Below, piece by piece: positions 6,083 through 13,750 of a DNA stretch of 13,750 nt. The stretch is from Terriglobia bacterium (GTDB lineage Bacteria; Acidobacteriota; Terriglobia; UBA7540), in NCBI GenBank assembly GCA_030040455.1, contig JASHTR010000411.1, forward strand, positions 1 to 13,750, given 5' to 3'. The position numbers and the translations under genes are program-made. Numbering within the stretch: the first letter of the stretch is position 1; the number at the start of each line of letters is the position of its first letter. The notes beneath the pieces are model-generated. The model saw only the letters and a program-made list of their open reading frames with translations. It ran no database searches and was not told where the DNA came from.

Positions 6083-6414
6083 TTAGGTCCGTACCGGTTT
6101 TCGCCCGCGTGGCTGTCTTGAGCTAAGAAAACCAGAAGGACGATAGCTCCGATCAGTGGTAGGAGACCAATAAAGAGCCACCATCCGCTGCGATTTGTGT
6201 CATGCAGCCTGCGGACCTGTACGGCCAGACCCGGGATCAGGACGGCTAAAGTGTACAGTGCGGTTAACAGTCCGATACGGATGGTCGCGAGATCGATGAT
6301 CGTGACTACGATGCTGATCAGCACGTTGAACAAAGTGAAATACCAGAACTCTGATCGGCGCGCTCGCCCTGAGAACACCCCATACTTCTTCAAGACCGCA
6401 ATATACCAATTCAT
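6034..6414 (-). CDS. DUF805 family small membrane protein
   Basis: A 126-residue inner-membrane protein of unknown biochemical role. It has the family pattern: an N-terminal MNWYIAVLKKYGVFSGRARRSEFW amphipathic segment, membrane spans at about 23-43, 48-67 and 77-98, the conserved RRLHDTNRSGWW (68-79) between spans two and three, and QDSHAGENRYGPNPK (99-113) at the usual C-terminus. Residues 114-126 (Ala/Gly-rich) extend beyond the normal family end and are encoded in the dyad-rich zone, so the original stop may have been lost at a rearrangement. The start is firm: AAGGAGG lies 5 nt upstream, with a TATAAT box about 49 nt further out. It is probably monocistronic. Family membership is clear; function is not inferred. 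Confidence 0.88.
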   Translation of the reverse strand: MNWYIAVLKKYGVFSGRARRSEFWYFTLFNVLISIVVTIIDLATIRIGLLTALYTLAVLIPGLAVQVRRLHDTNRSGWWLFIGLLPLIGAIVLLVFLAQDSHAGENRYGPNPKAEAAALGSAGIVL

Positions 6415-6419
6415 TTCCC

Positions 6420-6426
6420 CCTCCTT
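6420..6426 (-). promoter_or_regulatory. Strong Shine-Dalgarno of the DUF805 gene
   Basis: AAGGAGG on the minus strand, 5 nt before the ATG at 6414: full anti-SD complementarity at a good distance. Confidence 0.75.
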
Positions 6427-6462
6427 GTTTTCGTACCGGCCGGAACTTCAGTTCGAGCGCGT

Positions 6463-6468
6463 ATTATA
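6463..6468 (-). promoter_or_regulatory. Probable -10 box (TATAAT) of the DUF805 gene
   Basis: A perfect TATAAT on the minus strand predicts a leader of roughly 40 nt. The -35 region has no TTGACA-like hexamer; instead it overlaps a perfect 10-bp palindrome CTGCGCGCAG (6485-6494), a possible regulator site. Confidence 0.5.
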
Positions 6469-6538
6469 ACCCCCAATCCGTCGACTGCGCGCAGCCCACC
6501 TTGCCGACGACCTTATAGACGCACGACCTCACTCACGC

Positions 6539-6574
6539 TTAATTCAAAATACGAATTAACGGTAGCTACTGTTA
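6539..6574. repeat. Two abutting inverted repeats between rho and the DUF805 gene
   Basis: The first is TTAATTC-N7-GAATTAA (6539-6559), a perfect 7-bp dyad. The second, overlapping by 3 nt, is an 18-bp palindrome TAACGGTAGCTACTGTTA (6557-6574) with a single non-complementary pair. They start 40 nt past the rho stop and lie about 70-110 bp upstream of the DUF805 -10 box. They lack the GC-rich stem and U-run of an intrinsic terminator and could be protein-binding sites or RNA 3'-end structures. Confidence 0.45.
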
Positions 6575-6613
6575 CGTGCCGCTGAATTGTGCGGATTGTT
6601 TCGTGCAGCCAAC

Positions 6614-7936
6614 TTACCGGCTGCCGTTGCTCATGGAGGCCAGGAACTGGGAGTTGTTCTGGGTCTTGTTCAGTTTGTCAGTGATCAGCTCCATGGTCTC
6701 GACGGGGGAGAGAGGATTCAACACCTTGCGCAGCACCCAGATTCGATTCAGCTCGTCCTTGGGGACCAGCAATTCTTCCTTCCGCGTGCCCGATCGGTTG
6801 ATGTCGATGGCGGGGAACACGCGCTTATCTACGAGTTTGCGGTCAAGGAGGATTTCCATATTTCCGGTGCCTTTGAACTCTTCAAAAATCACATCATCCA
6901 TACGGCTGCCAGTATCAATGAGCGCTGTGGCAATGATCGTGAGGCTTCCGCCTTCTTCCACATTGCGAGCCGCCCCGAAGAAACGTTTGGGCCGCTGCAA
7001 TGCGTTCGAATCCACGCCGCCGGAAAGGACTTTGCCGGAAGGGGGGACCACGGTGTTATAAGCGCGCGCCAAGCGCGTGATCGAATCGAGCAGGATCACC
7101 ACGTCGCGGCGGTGCTCCACCAGCCGCTTGGCCTTTTCAATCACCATTTCGGCCACCTGCACGTGGCGAGCGGCAGGCTCATCGAACGTCGAGCTGATGA
7201 CTCCGCCCTTCACCGTCCGTTGCATGTCCGTCACTTCCTCGGGCCGCTCGTCGATGAGCAGAACAATAAGGGTGATTTCCGGATGGTTCGCGCTGACGGA
7301 GTTGGCGATCGTCTGCAGCAGCATGGTCTTGCCCGTGCGCGGCGGGGCCACGATCAGGCCACGCTGCCCCTTGCCGATTGGCGTCAAAAGGTCCAGCACG
7401 CGGGCGGAGGTATTCTCCTTTGTCGTCTCCAGGCGGATGCGCTCCATCGGATAGAGCGGCGTCAGATTGTCGAAAAAGATCTTGTTGCGGGATTCATCGG
7501 GGGGCTCGAAATTGATGGCCTCCACCTTGATGAGGGCGAAGTAGCGCTCTCCTTCCTTGGGAGGGCGGATCTGGCCGGAAATAGTGTCTCCGGTGCGCAA
7601 GTCAAACTTTCTGATCTGCGAGGGCGAGACGTAGATGTCATCCGGACCGGGAAGATAATTGTAATCGGGCGCGCGCAGGAAGCCGAAGCCATCCGGCAGG
7701 CACTCGAGCACACCCTCCGAGAAGATGAGACCGCTTTTTTCCGTCTGCGCCTGCAATATCTTAAAGATCAGCTCCTGCTTGCGCATCGTGCTCGCGCCCA
7801 CCACGCCGAGGTCCTTGGCCACCGAGACGAGCGTCCCGATGTTCATCTCCTTCAGCTTGGCGATATCAAGGACTTCCCCGTCCTTAAGATCCTGTATTCT
7901 TTCTTCCTGAATTTCTTCTTGTTTTCTTGAAGGCAT
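6614..7936 (-). CDS. rho: Transcription termination factor Rho
   Basis: A 440-residue hexameric RNA helicase that ends transcription at Rho-dependent sites. The N-terminal Rho domain is at about 22-65 ([14 protein letters not shown]...). The cold-shock-like primary RNA-binding domain with DGFGFLR is at 82-88. The ATPase P-loop APPRTGKT is at 197-204, [10 protein letters not shown] at 229-238, Walker [11 protein letters not shown] at 279-288, the Q-loop region [21 protein letters not shown] from 305, and the R-loop [10 protein letters not shown] at 352-361. The length is typical, with a short charged N-terminal extension and none of the large insertions seen in some phyla. The first ATG (7936) has a weak GAGAG ribosome-binding site 6 nt away. 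A start at residue 31 would cut into the Rho domain and is rejected. The gene has its own 352-bp upstream spacer, so it is probably transcribed alone. Confidence 0.97.
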   Translation of the reverse strand: MPSRKQEEIQEERIQDLKDGEVLDIAKLKEMNIGTLVSVAKDLGVVGASTMRKQELIFKILQAQTEKSGLIFSEGVLECLPDGFGFLRAPDYNYLPGPDDIYVSPSQIRKFDLRTGDTISGQIRPPKEGERYFALIKVEAINFEPPDESRNKIFFDNLTPLYPMERIRLETTKENTSARVLDLLTPIGKGQRGLIVAPPRTGKTMLLQTIANSVSANHPEITLIVLLIDERPEEVTDMQRTVKGGVISSTFDEPAARHVQVAEMVIEKAKRLVEHRRDVVILLDSITRLARAYNTVVPPSGKVLSGGVDSNALQRPKRFFGAARNVEEGGSLTIIATALIDTGSRMDDVIFEEFKGTGNMEILLDRKLVDKRVFPAIDINRSGTRKEELLVPKDELNRIWVLRKVLNPLSPVETMELITDKLNKTQNNSQFLASMSNGSR

Positions 7937-8288
7937 GGTTTTCTCTCAAATGGGGATCAATCGGGTTCGTCACCGGCCCTGTCAACTTTAATTCAATCGG
8001 TCACAGGCTGAATCTTTGCGGTGTCGTCATTCAGCGAGGGATAATAGGGGTTCTTATCACGGCAAGATGACAGCCAGGAAAGACTTCCACGCGCCGTTGC
8101 ATCTACGGTATCAGAATTCGGGACCGGTGGATATTCGAATCGAGCCGACTAAAGACAATACAGAATCATCCGACGCTCGGTTGGATGCTATCTACTCCTT
8201 CCGAGTTTCTCGCGCCGGGCGCACACCTGTCAAGATTTTCCACCTTCCACGCTCCAACCCACCATGCGGCAGAGGGTCGCTCTTGTCT
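7937..8288. other. 352-bp gap between lon and rho; probable rho promoter and leader
   Basis: No supportable gene: the plus-strand frame across it runs antisense into lon. Both neighbours are minus-strand, so the lon 3' end and the rho promoter must be here. A perfect -35 hexamer TTGACA on the minus strand is at 7980-7985, but the only -10 candidate at 18-bp spacing (ATTGAT) is poor. A second TTGACA (8228-8233) also has no matching -10. A short GC hairpin GCGC-CGG-GCGC is near 8212-8222 without a U-run. I see no known riboswitch or tRNA. Confidence 0.35.
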
Positions 8289-10724
8289 TCAGTTCGCGAG
8301 GGGTTCCCGGTCACCTTCGTGGGAGCCCGGCTCGATCGTTGGCGGAGGCGTAGGAGCCTCAGCCGCAAGTGTCGGCCGCCCCTCCGGGGCGCGCTCTAAG
8401 GCCAGATCAAGCACTTCATCCATACTCTCGACGAAGCGGACCGCCATCTCCCCCTGGATGGCTTCCGGGACGTCGGCTAAATCCTTCTCGTTATCCTTCG
8501 GCAGGATCACCGTTTCACAGCCCGCGCGATGGGCTGCCATCAGCTTCTCCTTGACGCCGCCAATCGGCAGAACCTTGCCTCGCAAAGTGATTTCCCCCGT
8601 CATCGCCAGATCACGGCGGACCGCGATTCGCGTCAACGCGCTCACCACCGCTGTCGCCAGTGTAATGCCGGCCGAAGGGCCGTCCTTGGGAATGGACCCT
8701 TCCGGCAGATGAATATGAATATCGACACGACGATAGAATTCGGTATCGAGGCCAAAGCGCGCCGCGCGCGAGCGGACGTAACTCATGGCGGCCTGGCCGG
8801 ACTCTTGCATCACTTCACCCAGCTTTCCCGTCAGGATCAGCCGGCCTTTCCCCGCCATCGTGGTGGCCTCGATATGAAGGATCTGTCCACCCACCTCTGT
8901 CCAGGCAAGGCCGGTCGCAAGGCCCACCTCGTTCTTTTCCTCCGACCGTGTATCGCGGAACTTGATCACACCGAGATATTCCTTCAGGTCGTTCGGAGTG
9001 ACAGTGACCTGGAGGCTTCGGCCCTCTTTCACAACTTTGCGCGCCACCTTGCGGCAAATATTGGCGATTTCGCGCTCCAGGTTGCGGACGCCCGCTTCGC
9101 GTGTATAGCTGCGGATGATCTCGATGATGCCTTCATCGGTGAGGGTGAGGTTCTCCGACTTCAACCCTGTCGCCTCCCGCTGCTTGCGGACGAGAAAACG
9201 CTTGGCAATCTCCAGCTTCTCGGGTTCGGTATACCCCGGAAGCCTCAGGATCTCCATGCGGTCCTGAAGGGGCTGCGGGATGGTGTGAATGACATTGGCC
9301 GTCGTAATGAAAAATACCTTGGAGAGATCATATTCCACGTCCAGGTAGTGATCCATGAAGGTGTTATTCTGCTCGGGGTCAAGCACCTCCAGCAGCGCGG
9401 CGGAGGGATCGCCGCGAAAATCCATGCTCATCTTATCCACTTCGTCCAGGAGGAAGATCGGGTTCACCACGCCCGCCTTCTTCATCATCTGAAGGATCTG
9501 TCCCGGCAGCGCGCCAATGTACGTCCGCCGGTGGCCGCGGATTTCCGCTTCGTCACGCACGCCACCCAGCGACAAGCGGACGAACTTTCTTCCCGTCGCG
9601 CGGGCAATCGAGCGCCCGAGAGAAGTCTTCCCCACTCCGGGCGGCCCCACAAAGCACAGAATCGAGCCTCGCGGCGTCTTCATGAGCTGGCGCACCGCGA
9701 GGAATTCCAGGATGCGCTCCTTGATCTTTTCAAGCCCGTAGTGATCCTCTTCCAGGATCTTTTCGGCGCGGTAGATGTCCCTGATTTCCTTCGATTTCTT
9801 CTTCCACGGCACCGCCAGAAGCCAGTCGAGGTAATTCCGCGAGACCGTCGACTCCGCGGACATGGGCGGCATCATTTCCAGCCGCTTCAGCTCCGTCGTC
9901 GCCTTCTCATGCGCGTCCTTGGTCATGCCGGAAGCTTCGATCTTTTTCTTCAACTCGTCGATCTCGCTCTTCTCGTTGCGGCCGAGCTCCTTTTGTATCG
10001 CCTTGATCTTCTCGTTGAGATAATATTCGCGCTGCGCGCGCTCCATCTGCCGCTTCACCCGTCCCTGGATGGTGCGGTCCACGTTCAGCTTCTCGATTTC
10101 GATATCAAGAATATCCGCCAGGCGCGTCAACCGGTCCATCGGATCGAAAATCTCGAGCAACTCCTGCTTTTCTTCGATCGAAACGTTGAGGTTGGCCGCC
10201 ACCGTGTCCGTGAATTTGCCGATCTCATCTACCTTCACGGCGGCGATCATGGTCTCGTAGTTGAGGCTCTGGGAGAGTTTCACGTACTGCTCGAAAAGAG
10301 AGATAATCCGCTGGACAAGCTGATCGACGCTAGGCGTATTGATGGGATGAAAGGCCGCCGTCTTCACGGTCACATGAAAGTAGCCTTCCTCGCTCGAGAT
10401 TTTCAGGATCTTCCCGCGCTCCGCTCCCTCGACGAGCACCTTAATATTGCCGTCCGGCAGCTTCAGGCTTTGCACGATGTTGGCGATGGTCCCCACCTGG
10501 TAGATTTCCCCGGGCTTTGGATCGTCCACCGAAGCGTCGTGCTGGGTGGCGAGAAAAATCTTCTTGTCGCCGGCCAGCGCTTCTTCGAGAGCGCTGATGG
10601 AGCTCTCGCGCCCCACCACGAAGGGCGTCATCATATAGGGAAAAATCACCACGTCCCGGATGGGCATCATCGGCAGCGTCCGGGTGTCGCCTTTTTCTCG
10701 TCCGGGAAGCATTGAAGAACTCAT
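8289..10724 (-). CDS. lon: ATP-dependent protease Lon (LonA)
   Basis: An 811-residue cytosolic AAA+ serine protease that degrades misfolded and regulatory proteins. The N-terminal substrate domain begins at [15 protein letters not shown] (17-31). A coiled-coil stretch at about 220-285 precedes the AAA+ module, with P-loop GPPGVGKTS (360-368) and Walker B FLLDEVDK (424-431). The protease domain holds the Ser-Lys dyad: Ser684 in [10 protein letters not shown] and Lys727 in [11 protein letters not shown]. The family normally ends near VLDLAL (about residue 776); here 30-35 more residues, rich in Pro, Ala and Glu, follow, encoded across a GC-rich hairpin. The ATG overlaps the clpX stop as TAATG (10722-10726), so translation is coupled. 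It is the last gene of the tig-clpP-clpX-lon unit. Confidence 0.97.
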   Translation of the reverse strand: MSSSMLPGREKGDTRTLPMMPIRDVVIFPYMMTPFVVGRESSISALEEALAGDKKIFLATQHDASVDDPKPGEIYQVGTIANIVQSLKLPDGNIKVLVEGAERGKILKISSEEGYFHVTVKTAAFHPINTPSVDQLVQRIISLFEQYVKLSQSLNYETMIAAVKVDEIGKFTDTVAANLNVSIEEKQELLEIFDPMDRLTRLADILDIEIEKLNVDRTIQGRVKRQMERAQREYYLNEKIKAIQKELGRNEKSEIDELKKKIEASGMTKDAHEKATTELKRLEMMPPMSAESTVSRNYLDWLLAVPWKKKSKEIRDIYRAEKILEEDHYGLEKIKERILEFLAVRQLMKTPRGSILCFVGPPGVGKTSLGRSIARATGRKFVRLSLGGVRDEAEIRGHRRTYIGALPGQILQMMKKAGVVNPIFLLDEVDKMSMDFRGDPSAALLEVLDPEQNNTFMDHYLDVEYDLSKVFFITTANVIHTIPQPLQDRMEILRLPGYTEPEKLEIAKRFLVRKQREATGLKSENLTLTDEGIIEIIRSYTREAGVRNLEREIANICRKVARKVVKEGRSLQVTVTPNDLKEYLGVIKFRDTRSEEKNEVGLATGLAWTEVGGQILHIEATTMAGKGRLILTGKLGEVMQESGQAAMSYVRSRAARFGLDTEFYRRVDIHIHLPEGSIPKDGPSAGITLATAVVSALTRIAVRRDLAMTGEITLRGKVLPIGGVKEKLMAAHRAGCETVILPKDNEKDLADVPEAIQGEMAVRFVESMDEVLDLALERAPEGRPTLAAEAPTPPPTIEPGSHEGDREPLAN
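8377..8391. repeat. GC-rich hairpin in the 3' tail of lon
   Basis: CGCCCC-TCC-GGGGCG is a 6-bp perfect stem. It lies in the codons for the unusual Lon tail (Ala-Pro-Glu-Gly-Arg-Pro). The neighbouring minus-strand 12-mer GAGGGGCGGCCG differs at one base from GAGGGTCGGCCG in the metallophosphoesterase palindrome. A second small dyad GAGGC/GCCTC is at 8345-8360. Confidence 0.35.
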
Positions 10725-11986
10725 TAGCCCGCCTTTTCCAGCACCAGGGAATCAAAACTGATCTCGTGCGTCCGCACCATCTCCTCGGTAATGACAAACT
10801 CCCGCACTTTGCGCTGGCTCGGGAGGTGGTACATCACATCCAGCATCAGGTCCTCTAGAATCATCCGTAAGCCTCTCGCCCCCAGCTTGCGCTCCAACGC
10901 CTGCCGCGCAATGGCACGAAGCGCCTCGTCGGTGAAGCGCAGCCTGACGTTTTCGAATTCGAAGAGCTTCTGGTACTGCCGCGTCAGCGCGTTCTTGGGC
11001 CGGGTCAGAATCTCAATCAACGCCCCCTCGTCCAAATCACCCAGCACCGATATCACCGGCAGCCGTCCCACGAATTCGGGGATCATTCCGTACTTAATAA
11101 GGTCTATCGGCTGAACTTGCTCCAGAGTTGCGATATTCCTCCGGGCGTGCGGTGACGGCGCGTCCGACGCTTCGGAGCGGAAGCCCATGGACTTCTTCCC
11201 GATCCGGCGCTCAATGATCCGCTCAAGGCCCACAAACGCCCCGCCGCAAATGAAAAGGATGTTGGTCGTATCGACCGGCGTGAATTCCTGGTGCGGGTGC
11301 TTGCGTCCGCCCTGCGGCGGTACGTTGGCGATGGTGCCTTCCAGAATTTTCAGCAGTGCCTGCTGAACGCCCTCGCCGGATACGTCGCGGGTGATGGAGG
11401 GGTTCTCGTCCTTTTTGGCGATCTTATCGATTTCGTCGATATAAATAATGCCTTGCTGCGCCGTAAGCACGTCCCCGTTGGCGTTTTGCAGCAGCTTCAA
11501 AATGATGTTTTCCACGTCCTCGCCGACGTATCCCGCCTCGGTCAGCGTGGTGGCGTCCACAAGCGCAAAAGGAACCTCCAGCAACCGCGCCAGGGTTTGG
11601 GCGAGCAGCGTTTTTCCCGTGCCCGTGGGTCCAATCAGCAGAATGTTCGATTTCTGGAGCTCCACGTCGCTGCGCATCCGGGTGAGGAGGATGCGCTTGT
11701 AGTGATTGTAAACGGCCACCGAGAGTTTCTTCTTGGTTTTTTCCTGTCCCACCACGTACTGTTCGAGGAACGCCTTCACTTCAACCGGCTTGGGCAGTTT
11801 GCCTTGGGGCAGCGGCGAGCGGTCGCTCGCGTCCTTCTCCAGGATCGTATTGCACGCCACGACACACTCATCGCAAATGTAGGCGCGGAAGCGGTCATCG
11901 GGCGAGGAAATCAACTTACGGACCGCATCCTGGGTCTTGTGGCAGAACGAGCAGCGCAAAACTTCCTCGGTTCCCGCGCGCTTCAC
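10724..11986 (-). CDS. clpX: ATP-dependent Clp protease ATP-binding subunit ClpX
   Basis: A 420-residue AAA+ unfoldase that recognises tagged or degron-bearing proteins and feeds them to ClpP. The N-terminal zinc-binding domain has Cys12, Cys15, Cys38 and Cys41. Walker A GPTGTGKT is at 119-126, pore-1 loop GYVG at 152-155, Walker [10 protein letters not shown] at 180-188, the RKH pore loop at 228-230, the arginine finger in EFVGRLP (Arg308) and sensor II GARGLR at 369-374. The ClpP-docking loop, usually [Ile/Leu]-Gly-Phe, reads Met-Gly-Phe (267-269), a conservative variant. The start is GTG, supported by GGAGG 6 nt upstream. It lies 15 nt after clpP and overlaps lon by one base (TAATG), so the three proteolysis genes are co-expressed. 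Confidence 0.97.
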   Translation of the reverse strand: MKRAGTEEVLRCSFCHKTQDAVRKLISSPDDRFRAYICDECVVACNTILEKDASDRSPLPQGKLPKPVEVKAFLEQYVVGQEKTKKKLSVAVYNHYKRILLTRMRSDVELQKSNILLIGPTGTGKTLLAQTLARLLEVPFALVDATTLTEAGYVGEDVENIILKLLQNANGDVLTAQQGIIYIDEIDKIAKKDENPSITRDVSGEGVQQALLKILEGTIANVPPQGGRKHPHQEFTPVDTTNILFICGGAFVGLERIIERRIGKKSMGFRSEASDAPSPHARRNIATLEQVQPIDLIKYGMIPEFVGRLPVISVLGDLDEGALIEILTRPKNALTRQYQKLFEFENVRLRFTDEALRAIARQALERKLGARGLRMILEDLMLDVMYHLPSQRKVREFVITEEMVRTHEISFDSLVLEKAG

Positions 11987-11992
11987 GGTTTT

Positions 11993-11997
11993 CCTCC
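11993..11997 (-). promoter_or_regulatory. Shine-Dalgarno fixing the GTG start of clpX
   Basis: GGAGG on the minus strand, 6 nt before GTG 11984-11986. It lies in the 15-nt clpP-clpX gap and decides a non-ATG start. Confidence 0.65.
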
Positions 11998-12001
11998 GCC
12001 T

Positions 12002-12589
12002 CTATTTATGTTTGTGGATGATCTCATCCAGCATTCCGTATTCGAGCGCCTGCTGCGCGCTCATCCAGAAGTCGCGCTCCACGTCACGCTCGATTTTCTC
12101 AAGGCTCTGGCCGGTGTGCTTGGCCATAATCTCATTGATGTTGGCCCTCATGCGAAGGATTTCCCGCGCGTGAATGTCAATGTCGGTCGCCTGGCCCGAA
12201 AGCCCTCCCATGCTCGGTTGGTGGATCAGCACCCGTGAATTGGGGAGGGCGTAACGCTTTCCCGAAGAGCCGGCCGCGAGCAGCAACGCCGCCGCGCTTG
12301 CCGCCTGCCCAATGCAGATGGTGGCGACGTCCGGGCGGATAAACTGCATTGTATCGTAGATCGCCATGCCTGCGGTCACGCTCCCCCCGGGAGAATTGAT
12401 GTATAACTGGACGTCCTTCTCGGGATCCTCTGCCTCCAGGAACAATAACTGAGCCGTCACCAGGTTCGCAACCGTGTCATCAATCGGCGTGCCGATAAAA
12501 ATAATATTATCCCGCAGCAGCCGTGAATAAATATCGTAGGCGCGCTCCCCCCGATTCGTCTGCTCCACGACCATGGGGATCAGGGCCAT
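12002..12589 (-). CDS. clpP: ATP-dependent Clp protease proteolytic subunit ClpP
   Basis: A 195-residue serine peptidase that forms the double-heptamer chamber fed by ClpX. The start at ATG 12587-12589 gives the standard N-terminus [25 protein letters not shown]; the open frame continues upstream to 12742 only because it overlaps the tig 3' end in another frame. The catalytic triad is Ser98 (GQAASAAA), His123 (NSRVLIHQP) and Asp173 (ERDFWMSA). The oxyanion-hole glycines NSPGGSV are at 65-71 and the handle helix is at about 134-165. AAGGAG lies 6 nt upstream of the ATG, inside the last tig codons, with one base between the tig stop and this start. Length and residues are canonical. Confidence 0.97.
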   Translation of the reverse strand: MALIPMVVEQTNRGERAYDIYSRLLRDNIIFIGTPIDDTVANLVTAQLLFLEAEDPEKDVQLYINSPGGSVTAGMAIYDTMQFIRPDVATICIGQAASAAALLLAAGSSGKRYALPNSRVLIHQPSMGGLSGQATDIDIHAREILRMRANINEIMAKHTGQSLEKIERDVERDFWMSAQQALEYGMLDEIIHKHK

Positions 12590-12590
12590 A

Positions 12591-13750
12591 TTACGCTCCT
12601 TCACTTTCATGCTGTTCTGGGAGTTCACCGGAAGCGGGGGAAGCCACCGGGCTCTCGGCCCGAACCACCCTGGCATTGTTGTAGATGAAATCCAAAGCCT
12701 TTTGGGTACGGCGGCTAGATTGGAGTCTAGCCAGCCCGCCATTCCTTGTCAAGCGTGTTTTCAAGCTTGCAGGGGATTCGCCGTTTCCCGGCGAGGAAAG
12801 GTCCCGCAGAGTATCGTCAATTTCCGCCTCCGAAACCTCAATGTTTTCCCTGCTCGCTACCTTTTCCAGAATCAGCGAACCGCGCACGTCTTCTTCAGCT
12901 TCCGGCCGCAAATCCGTGCGCCATTTTGACCAGTCAATTTTAGCATTCTCCACATCCACACCCTGGTCAACCAGCGCTCCGGCCATGCTTCGCAGCCTCT
13001 GGCTCAGCCGCTCTTCAATCAGAGTGGCCGGCACCGGAAATTTCGTGCGCTCCATCAATATTCCCAGCAATTTCTTCTTCGCTGCGGCTTCGTACTCCTT
13101 TCGGCGGCGCTCCTCAAGCTGTTTCCGCAACGACCCGCGCAACTCTTCAAGCGTTGAGAAACCACTCACCGTCTTGGCCAATTCATCATCCAGTGGAGGC
13201 ACCACCTTACGCTTGACAGCCTGAATCTCCACACGGAAGCTCACCACCTTTCCGGCAAGCCCCTTCCGGGGGAAATCTTCGGGGTATCTCACGTCGAATT
13301 CCCGCACGTCGCCCCCGCAAACGCCCCGGAGGTTTTCCCTAAACTCCGGCAGCGTGTTTTCTTCGCCCAGACGAATCGTACCCTCCTTGACCTCGACGAG
13401 GCGGATCTTCCGCGACCTTGCGTCCCAGCCCTCATAGGCAGCGCTGAGAACATCGCCATCTTCCGCCGGGCGATCGTTCACCACTTCAAAGGTTGCCGCC
13501 GACTCCCGGGTTTCTTCAAGTACCCGCGCCACATCCTCGTCGGTTACCGTTACCGGGTCCTCGGCCACCTCCAGTCCCTTGTATTCACCAAGCTCAAACT
13601 GGGGGTACACCTCGAAAATCGCCTTGGAGGTGAGCGGCGCCTCTTCCTCAAACTTTACGTCTTCGAAGCTCGGATCACCCGCCACGACCAGGTTCTTTTC
13701 CTTGACGACATCCTTGAAGAAACGGGGCAGAAGGCTTTGCACAACTTCTT
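12591..13750 (-). CDS. tig: Trigger factor, middle and C-terminal part (start lies beyond right edge)
   Basis: The frame is open to the window edge (reading ...Glu-Val-Val-Gln-Ser-Leu-Leu-Pro), so the GTG at 13742 is an internal valine, not a start. About 386 codons are seen. Trigger factor is the ribosome-bound chaperone that shelters nascent chains. The end of the ribosome-binding N-domain is present ([26 protein letters not shown]); the ribosome signature itself is outside. An FKBP-type PPIase domain follows (about [10 protein letters not shown] through [17 protein letters not shown] to [23 protein letters not shown]), then the helical C-terminal chaperone domain with [27 protein letters not shown] and a final [11 protein letters not shown] block. 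It ends 1 nt before clpP and heads the protease unit, so its promoter should control clpP, clpX and lon. The PPIase loop is compact; activity is not assessed. Confidence 0.95.
   Translation of the reverse strand, partial: EVVQSLLPRFFKDVVKEKNLVVAGDPSFEDVKFEEEAPLTSKAIFEVYPQFELGEYKGLEVAEDPVTVTDEDVARVLEETRESAATFEVVNDRPAEDGDVLSAAYEGWDARSRKIRLVEVKEGTIRLGEENTLPEFRENLRGVCGGDVREFDVRYPEDFPRKGLAGKVVSFRVEIQAVKRKVVPPLDDELAKTVSGFSTLEELRGSLRKQLEERRRKEYEAAAKKKLLGILMERTKFPVPATLIEERLSQRLRSMAGALVDQGVDVENAKIDWSKWRTDLRPEAEEDVRGSLILEKVASRENIEVSEAEIDDTLRDLSSPGNGESPASLKTRLTRNGGLARLQSSRRTQKALDFIYNNARVVRAESPVASPASGELPEQHESEGA
12596..12601 (-). promoter_or_regulatory. Shine-Dalgarno of clpP inside the tig 3' end
   Basis: AAGGAG on the minus strand, 6 nt before the clpP ATG and overlapping the last two sense codons of tig. 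It fixes the clpP start and implies tight tig-clpP coupling. Confidence 0.7.

Noticed and set aside
6587..7930. 447-codon open frame on the plus strand opposite rho
   Set aside because: Antisense shadow of a fully conserved rho gene; composition is nonsensical (Asp/His/Gln-rich) with no recognisable motif.
8016..8399. Plus-strand frame spanning the rho-lon gap
   Set aside because: Arg/Ser/Pro-rich, no ribosome-binding site seen, and its last third is antisense to the lon 3' end; no family recognised.
8529..10715. 728-codon open frame on the plus strand opposite lon
   Set aside because: It mirrors lon frame-for-frame, has His/Arg/Leu-rich composition without domains, and has no ribosome-binding site. 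Lon has every catalytic residue, so this is a codon-bias shadow.
11291..12238. 315-codon plus-strand frame over clpX and clpP
   Set aside because: It crosses two well-supported genes in antisense and has no start signal or motif.
12590..12742. 51-residue N-terminal extension of ClpP
   Set aside because: It lies entirely over the tig 3' end in another frame. The canonical ClpP N-terminus with its own Shine-Dalgarno begins at 12589.

Overview
The window looks like a chromosomal segment of a moderately GC-rich bacterium. The tig-clpP-clpX-lon order, the DUF805 gene and a decayed IS200-like/RAYT transposase fragment would fit an Acidobacteriota-type genome, but this taxonomic guess is an inference from gene content and general sequence feel, not a computed placement. 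Almost every gene is on the minus strand; only cytidylate kinase and the transposase remnant lie on the plus strand.

Layout from left to right. (1) Positions 1-2334 hold a compact minus-strand block that resembles the lysis/terminase module of Mu-like transposable phages. In its reading direction it runs: a transglycosylase-type endolysin, a small winged-helix-like protein, a Mu gp27-like (DUF3486-type) small-terminase candidate, and the N-terminus of a Mu gp28-like large terminase that leaves the window on the left. No early phage region (repressor, transposase A/B, mor) lies upstream of it; a housekeeping-style metallophosphoesterase gene does. The block is therefore either the edge of a truncated prophage or a domesticated remnant. 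(2) Positions 2513-3979 encode a 488-residue calcineurin-like metallophosphoesterase whose gene carries a GC-rich nested palindrome, apparently an in-frame insertion. (3) mutM/fpg (minus) and cmk (plus) diverge from a 123-bp spacer. (4) Behind cmk lies a broken RAYT/IS200-like transposase fragment in a dyad-rich zone, which also supplies the C-terminal tail of a DUF805 membrane protein. (5) rho follows, then a 352-bp gap. (6) The right third is the protein quality-control cluster read leftward: tig (partial) - clpP - clpX - lon. Its genes are almost touching: 1 nt between tig and clpP, 15 nt between clpP and clpX, and a TAATG overlap between clpX and lon.

How the genes work together: trigger factor, ClpXP and Lon form one chaperone/protease transcription unit. 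Rho, MutM and Cmk are stand-alone core functions (transcription termination, oxidised-base repair, CMP/dCMP phosphorylation). The least ordinary signals are the orphan Mu-like late-gene block and the palindromic elements, two of them inside coding sequence, close to a dead RAYT gene. I see no CRISPR array, tRNA, rRNA, complete insertion sequence or convincing undescribed multi-gene system.
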